DNA from: Adiantum capillus-veneris
Taxonomy: Eukaryota; Streptophyta; Polypodiopsida; Polypodiales; Pteridaceae
DNA length: 64,000 nucleotides
Direction: 5' to 3'
Assembly: GCA_014529385.2 (NCBI GenBank)
Contig: CM043953.1
Coordinates: 64,391,372 to 64,455,371 of the forward strand
The translations under genes and the position numbers were made by a program. Under the pieces are notes generated by a model. It was not told the DNA's origin. It did no database searches and saw nothing but the letters and a program-made list of their open reading frames with translations. How positions within the stretch are numbered: position 1 is the first letter of the stretch; every line of letters begins with the position of its first letter. Of this stretch, positions 1-9,088 are shown one piece after another.

Positions 1-567
1 AGTAGAATTTTTACTAGAATTCTGTCTTGGTGTTGTTTGCAATACTGGTTGAAGGGCTGTATTAACGAACAATGTGATTCGGAATCAAATAAGGAATCTT
101 TATGTTGAACAACCCTTGTGGTAGTAATTAGGTCACACAAGGAAGTGTGAGTGTGGGGGTGGAAAGTGGGGGCTTGGCTCAGGTTGCCAATGCCTACGAG
201 ATGGGTGGTCCCAATGGGTCGGGAACTCTCTGTCCCCATTGTGCTTACTTCGATATTAGTAATACTCATTGCCCCTAGAGCGGTGAAATCTCGAGAGTAC
301 GTGCCTCTGAAACATGGGGAAAAAGGCCCTTGAGGTTTCTCTCCTCTTGGAAGGTGGGTCTTAAGATCGCTACATAGGTTAAATCAGGCTTCCCCTTCGA
401 GGTGGAGCTAGATCTCCTTGCTAGTAGGCTCGAACTCAATTCACTTTGTGATGAGAGATTGTCCGCTAGATGAACCCAGACCACTTTGTTTGCTTCCGCT
501 ATAGATCTAGTGGCCACCACATTTACCATAAGATCCGTTGTTGAGACGACGGGGTGGGGACCTCACA
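1..567. other. Unassigned sequence beyond the break in element 1
   Basis: No family is recognised here. Similarity between element 1 and the related element A (around 38700) stops at about 568, in the integrase C-terminal region. The bases to the left do not match the chromodomain, the 3' untranslated part or the LTR seen in element A. This suggests a rearrangement breakpoint or replacement by unrelated DNA. Short ORFs are present but show no motif. Confidence 0.5.
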
Positions 568-932
568 CTCACATGGAAAGCATTGTGTATGAGACAATGA
601 TTGGGCAACTTGAGTTGATAGGCCATCTCATTGATTGGTCTAAGAATCTCGAAGGGACCATAGTACCTTTTTGCTAGCTTAGCATAGTACTTTTGGTGTC
701 TCGTAGGATTCTTGCCCGTCGTGTGCCTTAATCGAGCCTTGGGAAACTTTAATAAGACCCAATCATTTTCTTTAAAGGCTTGGGCTCTTTTGTGCTTGTC
801 AGCAGCAACCTTTTGCCTTTGATGTGAGATAGAGATAGCATCCTTAATCTTTTGAAAAGATTCTTGTATGTCTCGGCTATACTCATCTGCAGCGAAGATC
901 TTCCCATGTACCTTAAGTAGCAAGGGAATTTT
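568..932 (-). pseudogene. Integrase C-terminal fragment of element 1, separated from pol by a stop
   Basis: This continues the integrase of the large pol frame after a TAA at 930-932. Element A has a proline codon at the same place and keeps the frame open, so this is a nonsense substitution and not a frameshift. The segment has the integrase C-terminal signature seen in element A: a YYAKLAKRYYGPFEIL-like block followed by YQLKLPN and HNAFHVS. After HVS the sequence diverges at once from element A, so the chromodomain is absent. The reading frame runs on to 507 in unrelated sequence. Confidence 0.8.
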
Positions 933-3557
933 TTATCTCCCCTCAATTACCTCGAAAGGTGCTTTTCCCATTGAAGTATGTACAGTGTTATTGTAAGCAT
1001 ACTCCACTAAGAGTAAGTACTTCTCCCATTGGGATCTTTGATCTACTTTCGTTACATAGGCTTTTAGTAGATCAAGAATGGTTAGGTTAGCTATTTCACT
1101 TTGGCCATCCGTTTGTGGATGATAGGCCAAAGAGAAGTTTAGCCTTGTCCCTAAATTCTCAAAGAGACCCTTCCAGAAATTACTGGTCATTCTAGGATCT
1201 CTATCCGACACTATGGACATTGGCAAGCCATGGTACTTGAAAATTTGTGAAATGAAGAGGGTTGCCATTTGATGGGCTTTGATAGTCTTTTTGACAAGTA
1301 TAAAATGATCTTGTTTACTGAACCTGTCTACTATCGTCCATATTCCCGTATTCCCATGAATAGACTTAGGCAATCCAAAGATAAAATCCATGGATATGCT
1401 CTCCCATGGTGAATTAGGGATTGGCAAGGGTTGAAGCAATCCAAGTTGCTTCCCTCTATCAAATTTTGTCTTTTGGCATACCACACATTTAGAAACATAC
1501 TCTTGTATGTTCACTTTCATGGTAAGCCAATAGAAATATGTTTCAATTCCCTTCAAGGTAGACTGAATCCCTCTATGCCCCGCATAAGGTGGAGCATGAG
1601 ATTCATACATTACTTTCTCACGTAGTGAGTTAGTAACACATAGTCTATTTCCATAGAGAAGATAACCATCTTGTAAAGTAAATGGTTCTTCTTTCTTCCC
1701 TGATGCAAGGGCTGAAATCACATCTCTAAAATCGGGATCAATAGCATACTTATCTATCATTGAAGATAGATCATTGTGAGTTGCTATGGAAACCGCATTC
1801 ACTCTCGGCCGTCTTGAGAGTGCATCTGCTACTTGATTATGCTTGCCAGCAATGTGAGCAATATGAAAATGAAATTGCGAAAGGAAATTTGCCCACCTCA
1901 TTTGTTTGTCGGAGAGCTTGGTCTGCGTCATGAAGTACTTAAGACTTTGGTGATCCGTTCGCAGAATGAAAGGAGTCCCCAATAAATAGTGCTTCCATGA
2001 GTCTAAGGCATGTAGAACTGCAAGGAGTTCCTTTTCATATATGCCTAGAGCTTGCTCAATAGGGTCGAGCCTCCGACTCTCATAGCCTATGGAGTGCCCT
2101 TCTTGGAGCAAAACAGCTCCAAGGCAATCACCACAAGCATCACATTGGACCTCAAATGGTTTTGAGAGATCCGGTAGTCTAAGCACAGGTTGAGAGATAA
2201 GCTTTTCTTTAAGCTTTTTGAAAGCATTGTTCTCCTTAGCAGACCATGTATACCTAACGCTTTTCTTTGTTAGGTCATGTAATGGTCCCACAATTTGTGA
2301 GAACTTTTCTATGAAGCGTCTATAGTATGCACACATACCTATAAAGCTTCTTAGTTCATGAAGATTCCTTGGTTTAGGCCATCCTTTTATTACCTCTAAA
2401 TTGGATGGATCCATTTGGATGCCATCTTGAGAGATAATGTGACCTAAATACTGAATCTCTTGCAAGAAAAATTCACTTTTCTTTCGATTAACATAAAGTT
2501 TATTCTCTCTTAAAACTTGAAATATTACCTGGAGGTGTTGCTTGTGTTCGTCTAATGAATTAGAGTAGATGATAATATCATCAAAGAACACTCCAGTGAA
2601 GGTTCGATGAGGCCTGAACAGCTTCTCCATCAAGTGGTTGAATGTGGCTGGTGCATTGGTCAAGCCAAAAGGCATGACAATGTATTCGTAAAGACCAAAT
2701 GTGGTGCGAAATGCGGTCTTTACAATGTCTTGATCAACTATCCTTATTTGATGATAGCCACTTTTAAGGTCAATCCTACTGAAGTAGATCGATCCTTGTA
2801 GCTTATCAAATAGGTCTTCTACCCGTGGAACGGGAAACCTATTCTTAATAGTGATCCTATTTAGTGCTCTATAGTCGACACACATACGATACGTGCCGTC
2901 TTTCTTTTGCACTAATAGCACAGGTGAGCAAAATGGAGATGAGCTAGGCCTAACCATGCCCTTCTCAACTAACTCATGCACTTGCCGCATAATCTTCTCT
3001 TGTTGAGCTTGAGAAACTCTATAAGGAGGTTTGTTAGGCGGTGAGCTTCCTGGAAGAAGTTCAATTGCATGGTCATCATTACCTCGTTTAGGAGGTAGCT
3101 CACAAGGGATGTCGTCAATAAAAACATCTTGAAACCCCTTGAGAAAATTGGATAACTCTAATTCCTTTTGGTTGCTTTTATTTTCTTTTGCTAAAGCATT
3201 AGGTTCATTTTGAGAATCTTTAACAAAAATCATGTACACGGAAATAGAGCTCTTTATTGACTTGTTGAAAGCTGGTGTATGTACAATGGGGATAGTGTTA
3301 CCCATTTCCTTAGCATCTATATACATGTCTTTTTCCCTAAACTTAAAGGAGATTCTCCTTTCAGGGAATTTAACATTGGCAGCCAGGCGATCAAACCATG
3401 GTGCCCCTAGGATTACATCCTCATGCTTGAGAGGAGAGATAAAGAAGTCCTCTTTGTCCACATAGCTTTGAACATGAAGCCTCAATTTCCCGATTAAGGG
3501 AGTGACTGAAGCTTCTTGCTCCTTGAAAGCAGTGTCTGCGGGTAGGACATCTCCCAT
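933..3557 (-). CDS. pol: Ty3/gypsy pol polyprotein (protease C-end, RT, RNase H, integrase)
   Basis: This is an 874-codon open frame. Its first ATG is internal to the polyprotein, because the protease active site lies upstream in another frame. In order: the protease C-terminal block ILGAPWFDRLAANV (about residues 50-65); RT with MCVDYRALN, FSRIDLKSGYHQIRI, YIVMPFGLTNAPATF and the catalytic FFDDIIIYS (about residues 190-370); RNase H with FEVQCDACGD, EKELLAVLHAL, LRTDHQSLK and ADALSRR (about 460-590); integrase with an HHCC finger (H-x-x-x-H then CVVCQ) and D...D...E core motifs including VSDRDPRM and YHPQTDGQSE (about 640-840). The RNase H motif reads DAC where DAS is usual. The frame ends at a premature stop inside the integrase C-terminus. 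Its length fits a chromovirus pol. Expression is unlikely to give a complete polyprotein. Confidence 0.92.
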   Translation of the reverse strand: MGDVLPADTAFKEQEASVTPLIGKLRLHVQSYVDKEDFFISPLKHEDVILGAPWFDRLAANVKFPERRISFKFREKDMYIDAKEMGNTIPIVHTPAFNKSIKSSISVYMIFVKDSQNEPNALAKENKSNQKELELSNFLKGFQDVFIDDIPCELPPKRGNDDHAIELLPGSSPPNKPPYRVSQAQQEKIMRQVHELVEKGMVRPSSSPFCSPVLLVQKKDGTYRMCVDYRALNRITIKNRFPVPRVEDLFDKLQGSIYFSRIDLKSGYHQIRIVDQDIVKTAFRTTFGLYEYIVMPFGLTNAPATFNHLMEKLFRPHRTFTGVFFDDIIIYSNSLDEHKQHLQVIFQVLRENKLYVNRKKSEFFLQEIQYLGHIISQDGIQMDPSNLEVIKGWPKPRNLHELRSFIGMCAYYRRFIEKFSQIVGPLHDLTKKSVRYTWSAKENNAFKKLKEKLISQPVLRLPDLSKPFEVQCDACGDCLGAVLLQEGHSIGYESRRLDPIEQALGIYEKELLAVLHALDSWKHYLLGTPFILRTDHQSLKYFMTQTKLSDKQMRWANFLSQFHFHIAHIAGKHNQVADALSRRPRVNAVSIATHNDLSSMIDKYAIDPDFRDVISALASGKKEEPFTLQDGYLLYGNRLCVTNSLREKVMYESHAPPYAGHRGIQSTLKGIETYFYWLTMKVNIQEYVSKCVVCQKTKFDRGKQLGLLQPLPIPNSPWESISMDFIFGLPKSIHGNTGIWTIVDRFSKQDHFILVKKTIKAHQMATLFISQIFKYHGLPMSIVSDRDPRMTSNFWKGLFENLGTRLNFSLAYHPQTDGQSEIANLTILDLLKAYVTKVDQRSQWEKYLLLVEYAYNNTVHTSMGKAPFEVIEGR

Positions 3558-4000
3558 CTCATAGGCTTGTATGCCTAGCTGGTGGCCAACTCTATAGATA
3601 TAAAATTGTGAGTAGAACCAAGGTCAAAGAGAATAAAAGCATCATGTTCTCTTACCTTTCCCCAAGCATGGCATAGAGGAGATCCTTTGTGGTGAGTTTG
3701 GTGAGTCTCCTCCTCTTGGATTTCAACCAAGGAAGCTCTAGGAGGATCTTGGCGGTTGTTCTTTTGGGGACAAGCGCGGTACGCATGCCCTTGTTCACCG
3801 CACTTGAAACACCGGTTATCCTTGCGATAACGCTCAAGCTCTTCAGGAGAGAGTTTGTTCTTACCTTTGTAAACTCCCTTCTCTTTAGCTTTGTTGGAGT
3901 TGCCCTTAGGAGACTTTTGGACATTGTCCTTCCCCTTAGGCTCGATTTCTTTTAGCCCTCGTTTGGAAATTGATTCGAGAGGCCACCATAGTATGGTGTA
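3558..4000 (-). pseudogene. Gag CCHC knuckle and protease active site of element 1, frame broken
   Basis: The minus strand encodes a zinc knuckle of the form CFKCGEQGHAYRAC (CX2CX4HX4C) at 3770-3811. It is followed by a retropepsin-type active-site block FDLGSTHNFI at about 3598-3635, where the catalytic Asp-x-Gly is kept. Comparison with element A (near 52030) shows a one-base loss in element 1 at about 3580, just after the active site, which throws protease out of frame with the large pol ORF. A second frame change near 4018 separates this block from the main gag ORF. Confidence 0.8.
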
Positions 4001-5134
4001 TTACCGTCGATATAGTATGTGGCCTTTGGGAGTTGACATACCGGTTAAGCCCGCACAAAATTGTTGCTTTTGCTCTCCAAAATCCAACTTTCTGAAGACA
4101 GTGGTTTTGAGTTGTAGGTCCCAAAACTTGTCTACATATTTGTAGATGGATTCATAGGGAGAGAGCTTTAAGCTTCGCCATTCGGTGAGTACTTTGTCTT
4201 TCGCATCGGTGGCCAAAAACTGCTTCATAATGGAAGCTCTTAAAGCTTTCCATGTTCGTGGAGCTTCACCGTTGGCTCGTAGGCTAGACCACCATTGTCT
4301 GGCGGACTTTTGAAAGTGCATAGCTACATGGCATAGCTTAGAGGACTCCATGAAGCCCTCATCTCCAAACGCCGCATCAAATTGTTGGATAAAGGCCAAG
4401 ACTTTGTCCGTAGCACCAAAGGTGCCATCATAGGTAAGGAAAGAGATGCTCTTCCCTCCCTCTTTGAACTTCTTCAGCTTGGTTGACCTCTTCCATGCGG
4501 CATAAGATTTCCTATGGCCTCTTCTTTTTGATGGTTCAAAGGTTGCACCATCACTTTCTTCAGAAGGTGAAGAATTTGAAGAAGGTGGAGAAGAGGGTGA
4601 CCTCTTTCTCGCCTTTTTCTTATCTTGATCTTCGTCGTCTTCACTATCACTTTCATAAGAGGAAGAGGATGAAGAAGATGGAGAAGAGGGTGTCCTCTTT
4701 CTCGCCTTTTTCTTCTCTTGCTTTTTATCATCCCTCTTTGAATTATGGTGTGGAGAAGAGTGTGATGGTCTTCTCCGCTTTGGTGGTGATGGAGAGCGTT
4801 TAGCCCGCCGTCTTCGTGGAGCCATCTCCTCCGAGGTGGCGGGAGACTCACTTCTTTCTCGTTCCTTCGGTATAGGCTCTTGAGTTCTCCTTTGGGAAGG
4901 AGATGCATCATCAAGAAGTAAATTCTTGAGCCCTTCGTATGGATTCTCTTCTTCTTCCCGAATCGGAGAGAGACCTCTTTTGGGAGTCTCACAAGGAGGC
5001 TTCCTAGGTGTTCTCTCGTCATGGTGATGAGCTTGGAAAATCCCGTGAGCACGGAGCTGCCGTTGCACTTCACTTTGGAGAGATGGATTGCCCATGGCTT
5101 GTTGAAGCCTAGAAACAAGATAGTTAACAAGCAT
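4001..5134 (-). CDS. gag: Ty3/gypsy gag protein
   Basis: A 377-codon frame precedes pol. The N-terminus (NYLVSRLQQAMGNPSLQSEV) matches the gag start of element A at 53274-53570. The middle third is very basic and serine-rich, with repeated KKKARKR and SSSS blocks. The C-terminal third is a retrotransposon capsid-like domain (AFIQQFDAAFGDEGF, KSARQWWSSLRANGEAPRTW, FLATDAKDKVLTEWRSL). The frame ends early: past about 4018 the homologous residues continue in another frame (STVIHHTMVASRINF), so a frameshift truncates gag before the zinc knuckle. ATGs exist at 5134 and, in another frame, at 5214. I prefer 5134, but the element A gag starts about 20 residues further upstream. Confidence 0.8.
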   Translation of the reverse strand: MLVNYLVSRLQQAMGNPSLQSEVQRQLRAHGIFQAHHHDERTPRKPPCETPKRGLSPIREEEENPYEGLKNLLLDDASPSQRRTQEPIPKERERSESPATSEEMAPRRRRAKRSPSPPKRRRPSHSSPHHNSKRDDKKQEKKKARKRTPSSPSSSSSSSYESDSEDDEDQDKKKARKRSPSSPPSSNSSPSEESDGATFEPSKRRGHRKSYAAWKRSTKLKKFKEGGKSISFLTYDGTFGATDKVLAFIQQFDAAFGDEGFMESSKLCHVAMHFQKSARQWWSSLRANGEAPRTWKALRASIMKQFLATDAKDKVLTEWRSLKLSPYESIYKYVDKFWDLQLKTTVFRKLDFGEQKQQFCAGLTGMSTPKGHILYRR

Positions 5135-5618
5135 CGAGCATCATTAGTAGCTTGCTCATTAGCAAAATCAAAGTTATCAACATTAATTTCACTCTCTTTA
5201 CTATTGTCAGCCAATCTAACAACTTTTAGGTGTAAACTTTTTAGGTGTACTTTGGCACTTCAAGCCCTAGTTGCTACTCCTCTTTACCCCTTTAGAAAAA
5301 GCACTCAAGCTACTGTACCCGTGGCTCGAATACCATTAATTGCAAGGGATAGAAGAGAGGGTCTTTCAACACCAAAACAGCACCGGCTCCTGTCAAGCTT
5401 CTAATAGCTCAATAGTGGTTAAGCCGTAGGCAAGCCCCGTAGGACTCCACTATCAAGACCATAGCTCTTGACGGTGATGCCCCGTTAACTGCACGAAGGC
5501 AGGCGCACTACAAGGCTGAAAAATCCTTATTCTACTTACTCACAGGCAATTAATAATACCAACCATTTATAGCTAGCTTGAGGACCTCCCTTCTTGAGCA
5601 AGAAAAGAGAAACCTTGT
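5135..5618 (-). other. Leader between PBS and gag of element 1
   Basis: This is the untranslated internal region between the primer-binding site and gag. In the element A relative, gag begins with MADNNQ, and a MADNSK-like start is visible here at about 5214, so part of this stretch is probably gag N-terminus in a shifted frame. No other feature is seen. Confidence 0.6.
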
Positions 5619-5630
5619 GCTCTGATACCA
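5619..5630 (-). other. Primer-binding site, initiator tRNA-Met (element 1)
   Basis: On the minus strand the twelve bases read TGGTATCAGAGC, complementary to the 3' end of plant initiator tRNA-Met. The site lies one base inside the 5' LTR end at 5632, which is where reverse transcription of a gypsy or copia element is primed. Confidence 0.92.
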
Positions 5631-5631
5631 A

Positions 5632-7069
5632 TGTAACATTTAATTTCCTAAAAACTTGTGTGTAGCGGAAATTAGCATGAACATAGTGGGCATTTCATTA
5701 GAATAGATTCCTAATGAGAATTACAAGAGTGCTTGGGTGGAGAGAGCAACAAAAAGCATAACACCTAGTTAGATAGCATGAACAATACTTTCAAAAGAGA
5801 GAGAAATTAAGCTATTGACAACAGTTGAGGACCGGATTTGCATGGAGCTGGTCCCCCCTCCAAAAGGTTTTGTATTATGGTTTCTCCCATCAAGAGAGAC
5901 ATTGTACAATACAATTCTTTGTGTTCCTTCAAGACTAGCTAGTGCAATGAAGATGAAATCTTCATGCACTAAGAAAAACACTTAGCAAACACAACATTAA
6001 TTATCCCCGGTCTCAGACTCAAGACCTCACACACCTTCGAAGATGGTGAGAGCTAGCAGGGTATGAGAGTAGATTGAGAGGAAGAAGGAGTATCTTACGA
6101 GAAAGATGTACATCTCCTCACATAATCACTCATATTAGCATAGCTTAGCTTAGTAATTAGCATGGTAGAGGAGACGAGCATGCATTGAAGCTTGGCTCTT
6201 GGTTGGATTTGCATCCACATGCCAAGAGTGTGTCGATATAGGCTTCTATCTCACAAGCTTCGAGTAGGTGATGAGCTCTCCCCAGGTCAAGCCAATGACT
6301 ATTAAGCAACATAAGTGATAGCCTTCTGACATGTGTCCCCCTTTCCCCTTTTGTGAGAGCTTTAGGTAATTTAATAATTCAACTAAACTCTCGTTGGACC
6401 TCTTTGCCTCTTGGCCAATAGGAATCAGGCAAGCCATTGGGCTTTTGAATGCTCATTGGACCCCTTGGGAGACTGTCCAATAGTCTTCTAGAGGACTTAA
6501 TTCTCATTGGTTCTTTTATTAAGTGTTTTTAAATTAATTAAACTAGATTTACTCTAGCCTAATTCTCATTGGTCCACCTCCAAGGCCATCCAATAGGAAT
6601 TGGGTACACCTTGTGGGCATCTGGCCTAGGGAGCTGACATGTGTCCCTCATTCCCTTTGTGTAAAGGGAGCTTGTGTGTGTGTGTGTGTGGCTTTCTCTC
6701 TCATCCCCTACATGCAAGGCTCGCCCCCTCCCAAGTAGGGATTGCAAAGACTTTTTTGTACACACAAAAAGCATCCAATTCCCTTAAGGTTGACCTTTGG
6801 ACACAACCTTTGAATTTTGGAACCTTAGCATTTTGGAAGTCTTAATGGGCTAAACCTTAGGGTCTTTTTAGCCCATTGTTGCACATGGCTCTTTTGCAGA
6901 TGCCCCCCCCCCTTTGGATCCCTATTTTCCCTCCTTTGGATCCCTACTGTGGCGGTCTGCTAGCTTAACCAATATTCTAGCTTTTTCTCCCCTAGCACTT
7001 CCCCATATTAAATGATCAGTTTAACATGAGAAAATCATTTAGGAGAATTAGATATTGATTATTATGACA
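5632..7069 (-). repeat. 5' LTR of element 1
   Basis: The repeat begins TGTAAC on the plus strand next to the PBS and ends ATGACA at 7069. It shares blocks with the two element A LTRs: a gagttgaggaccgga-like segment near 5825, the CCATATTAAATGATC block near 7003, and the ATATT..ATGACA terminus. It is about 1.44 kb against 1.60-1.64 kb in element A, so the two are related but diverged. A short TG repeat lies near 6675. The matching 3' LTR is outside the window or lost. Confidence 0.85.
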
Positions 7070-8201
7070 GGAATAGAGCAGATCCTTTCCCCTCTAGTGT
7101 TTTCATGACTACGAGCACTTTGGAGTCTCTTGCCACTACCTTCACCCTTTTGGCTCTTTTCAGACCAGGGACTTGTACAGCTGTCGCCATTGTGACCGTC
7201 ATAAATTTCAGGGGAGCAACGGGAGTAATGATTATATTATCCTTGCATGAGCCTTCTGGGATTCGTTGCATGAGAATCGAATTCTCCATAATCTTTTCCT
7301 GCATCTTTAAATCCATTTTCTTGCATACCATAGCTTCTTTAACCTCCCCTGCACTTGCCCCTTCGTTACCGCCTCCTTGCTTCTCCAACCCTTCCATCGG
7401 GGTTTCCTTTTCACTGGGGACCTGTGTTACTAGAGTTGCACTACCATTAGCCTTCTTGGGGCAATCCTTGGCGAAGTGTCCAAAGTTGTTGCATTTAAAA
7501 CATGCTCCAAAGTATGCCCCAAAGTTTAGCGGAATAGTAACAAGACCAGCTCCAACATTGATTACCATGCTCTTAGGTGGCGTTTTAGAAACATCCCAGC
7601 CTATACAAACCCTATTTGATGTTCTGCCAAACCCTCTCTTGCTAGGAATAAATAGGGGGGTGCCCAGCTGACTGGCAAGCATCCTGAGATTGTCCCAAAG
7701 CCAGCTAGGCAGACCCACAAACTCAACCCAGATAGGATTAAACCCTTGAAGAGATTCAGCTGAGTCGAACACTGGCTCCCAAGGCACCACACAAACCGTA
7801 GTCCTATTAAATACAAGGGGGCCTTTGTCCAGGATCGTCACCACATCAAAGGCCTCTTTGAATCTCACCGAGCAGAAACCTTTAGCTAGGTAGAAAGTAC
7901 TTTCAATTGCTCCTCCATGACCAAGAACTTGCGGGCCCTGAAGCCATTGAATCATCTCTGGCCTGTTCGGGATTCTTCCACTGAACCCAAATACAAGCGT
8001 TAGCTTAGCTTGCCTAGCTAACTCTTTTTTGATAAGTGTTGGTGGAATCGCCACAGTAATAGCCTCGGCAAAATCCACCTGTTGAGGCAAAGAATTTTTT
8101 AAAGCAGCAAAGGCCCGATCTGCCAACCCTTCTTCTACCAGCCCGTTGTCATCTTCTTGGGAGCAAGTTCTTTTATTGTTGTTAGGGCCGGACTCAATCA
8201 T
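7070..8201 (-). pseudogene. LINE ORF1-like protein: DUF4283 domain and CCHC knuckle, truncated
   Basis: The ORF runs from an ATG at 8201 and reads eight bases into the element 1 LTR before stopping at 7062. Residues about 60-225 look like the plant DUF4283 RNA-binding domain (LVFGFSGRIPNRP, GFCSVRFKEAFDVVTILDKGPLVF, PWEPVFD, GFNPIWVEFVGLP, GRTSNRVCIGWDVS). A zinc knuckle of the form CFKCNNFGHFAKDC follows at residues 234-247 (7461-7502). This pair is typical of ORF1 of plant L1-type LINEs, an RNA-binding chaperone of the retrotransposition particle. The C-terminal tail is cut where the LTR begins, so element 1 probably inserted into this LINE. A standalone host DUF4283 gene is an alternative. 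Confidence 0.75.
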
Positions 8202-8854
8202 TTTGTTGACTTCCTTGAGCTCTTGCTCGAGTATAGCTCTTGCATTGTGCAGTTTCTCACTATTTGCTTTTGATGTACCTTTTCCATCGTCCTTAGAGTT
8301 GGGTTGGATTCAAGAATCTTATGAAGGGAAGATAATTTTTAGATATTTATGAACAATTTTGTTAGTGAGCCAATTAAAGCTGATAAAGTTGCAATGAAAA
8401 CATTGCTGATTATTTTTGTTACCTTTTCCCATAGGATGATATTGAACGTCAAGGGTGGTCCGAGATCCATGCTCTCTAGAGCTATTACAGACACATTTGC
8501 TCTACGTGCAGAATCATCTATGTGATGGAGATGGTCATGCTATAGTACCATTGCATATAATTCACGAGACTGACTAAGGTGAAGAGATAAATAATGCTTC
8601 CATGCCCCTTCCCTGTTGGTTAACATATTACCAAAGATGAAAAATGCAGTTCAATCCAATAAGAAGTTAGCAAAGCTTTTCAACAAGATTGGTACATATT
8701 TTCCTCTCTACTCTATGAAAGGGAGCTTCAATGATTGTGAGTCATTGTTCTCTACTATAGATTCACAATCCAACGTCTACACTCAGAGAGTGCTTGACAT
8801 CAATTGGCAAGTTGGGCACACAGATTTAAGTGCTAAGCTTATAACTTAATTTTG

Positions 8855-8856
<2 letters not shown>
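8202..8856. other. Intergenic stretch between LINE ORF1 remnant and NOP58
   Basis: A 77-codon plus-strand ORF (8616-8849) has no recognisable motif. Nothing else is identified. The 5' part could be LINE leader. Confidence 0.4.
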
Positions 8857-8904
<48 letters not shown>

Positions 8905-8918
8905 ACAACACACACACC
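8857..8918. repeat. Poly-C run (34 C) followed by an AC microsatellite
   Basis: Bases 8857-8890 are an uninterrupted run of C, followed by an imperfect (AC)n to 8918. It lies about 170 bases upstream of the NOP58 start codon, in what is probably promoter. The exact length may be unreliable in assembly. Confidence 0.95.
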
Positions 8919-8933
8919 ATTTGTAAATGAGGC

Positions 8934-8943
8934 TTAGGGTTTA
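8934..8943 (+). promoter_or_regulatory. Telo-box-like motif upstream of NOP58
   Basis: The plus strand reads TTAGGGTTTA, the reverse orientation of the plant telo-box AAACCCTAA. Telo-boxes are known in promoters of plant genes for ribosome biogenesis and translation, and NOP58 belongs to that group. The motif is 146 bases before the ATG. No clear TATA box is seen. A purine-rich GA tract at about 8960-9020 probably forms the 5' leader. Confidence 0.6.
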
Positions 8944-9088
8944 TGGGTGAAGAGGGCTGAGGGTTGAGAGGAGAGAGAAGTAAGAGAGACGAGAAGAGAG
9001 AGAGAAAGAGAGTGCACGACGACGAAAGAGCAGCAGGGCCGCGCTTGGAACACAAGCAGCAGCAGCAGAGGTGGCGTAGCCGCTCGGA

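Larger units (their letters stand above)
568..7069 (-). mobile_element. Element 1: partial Ty3/gypsy (chromovirus-type) LTR retrotransposon
   Basis: Read on the minus strand the order is 5' LTR (7069-5632), initiator-Met primer-binding site, gag, CCHC knuckle, protease, RT, RNase H, HHCC zinc finger and DDE integrase. This is the Ty3/gypsy order, with integrase last. The closest relative in the window is element A (36494-55586), which carries a chromodomain after integrase. Element 1 breaks off before that domain and no 3' LTR is seen. At least two frameshifts (about 4018 and about 3580) and one stop (930-932) disrupt gag-pol, so it is not autonomous as it stands. It lies against a truncated LINE ORF1 at 7070, which looks like the target of insertion. 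Confidence 0.9.
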
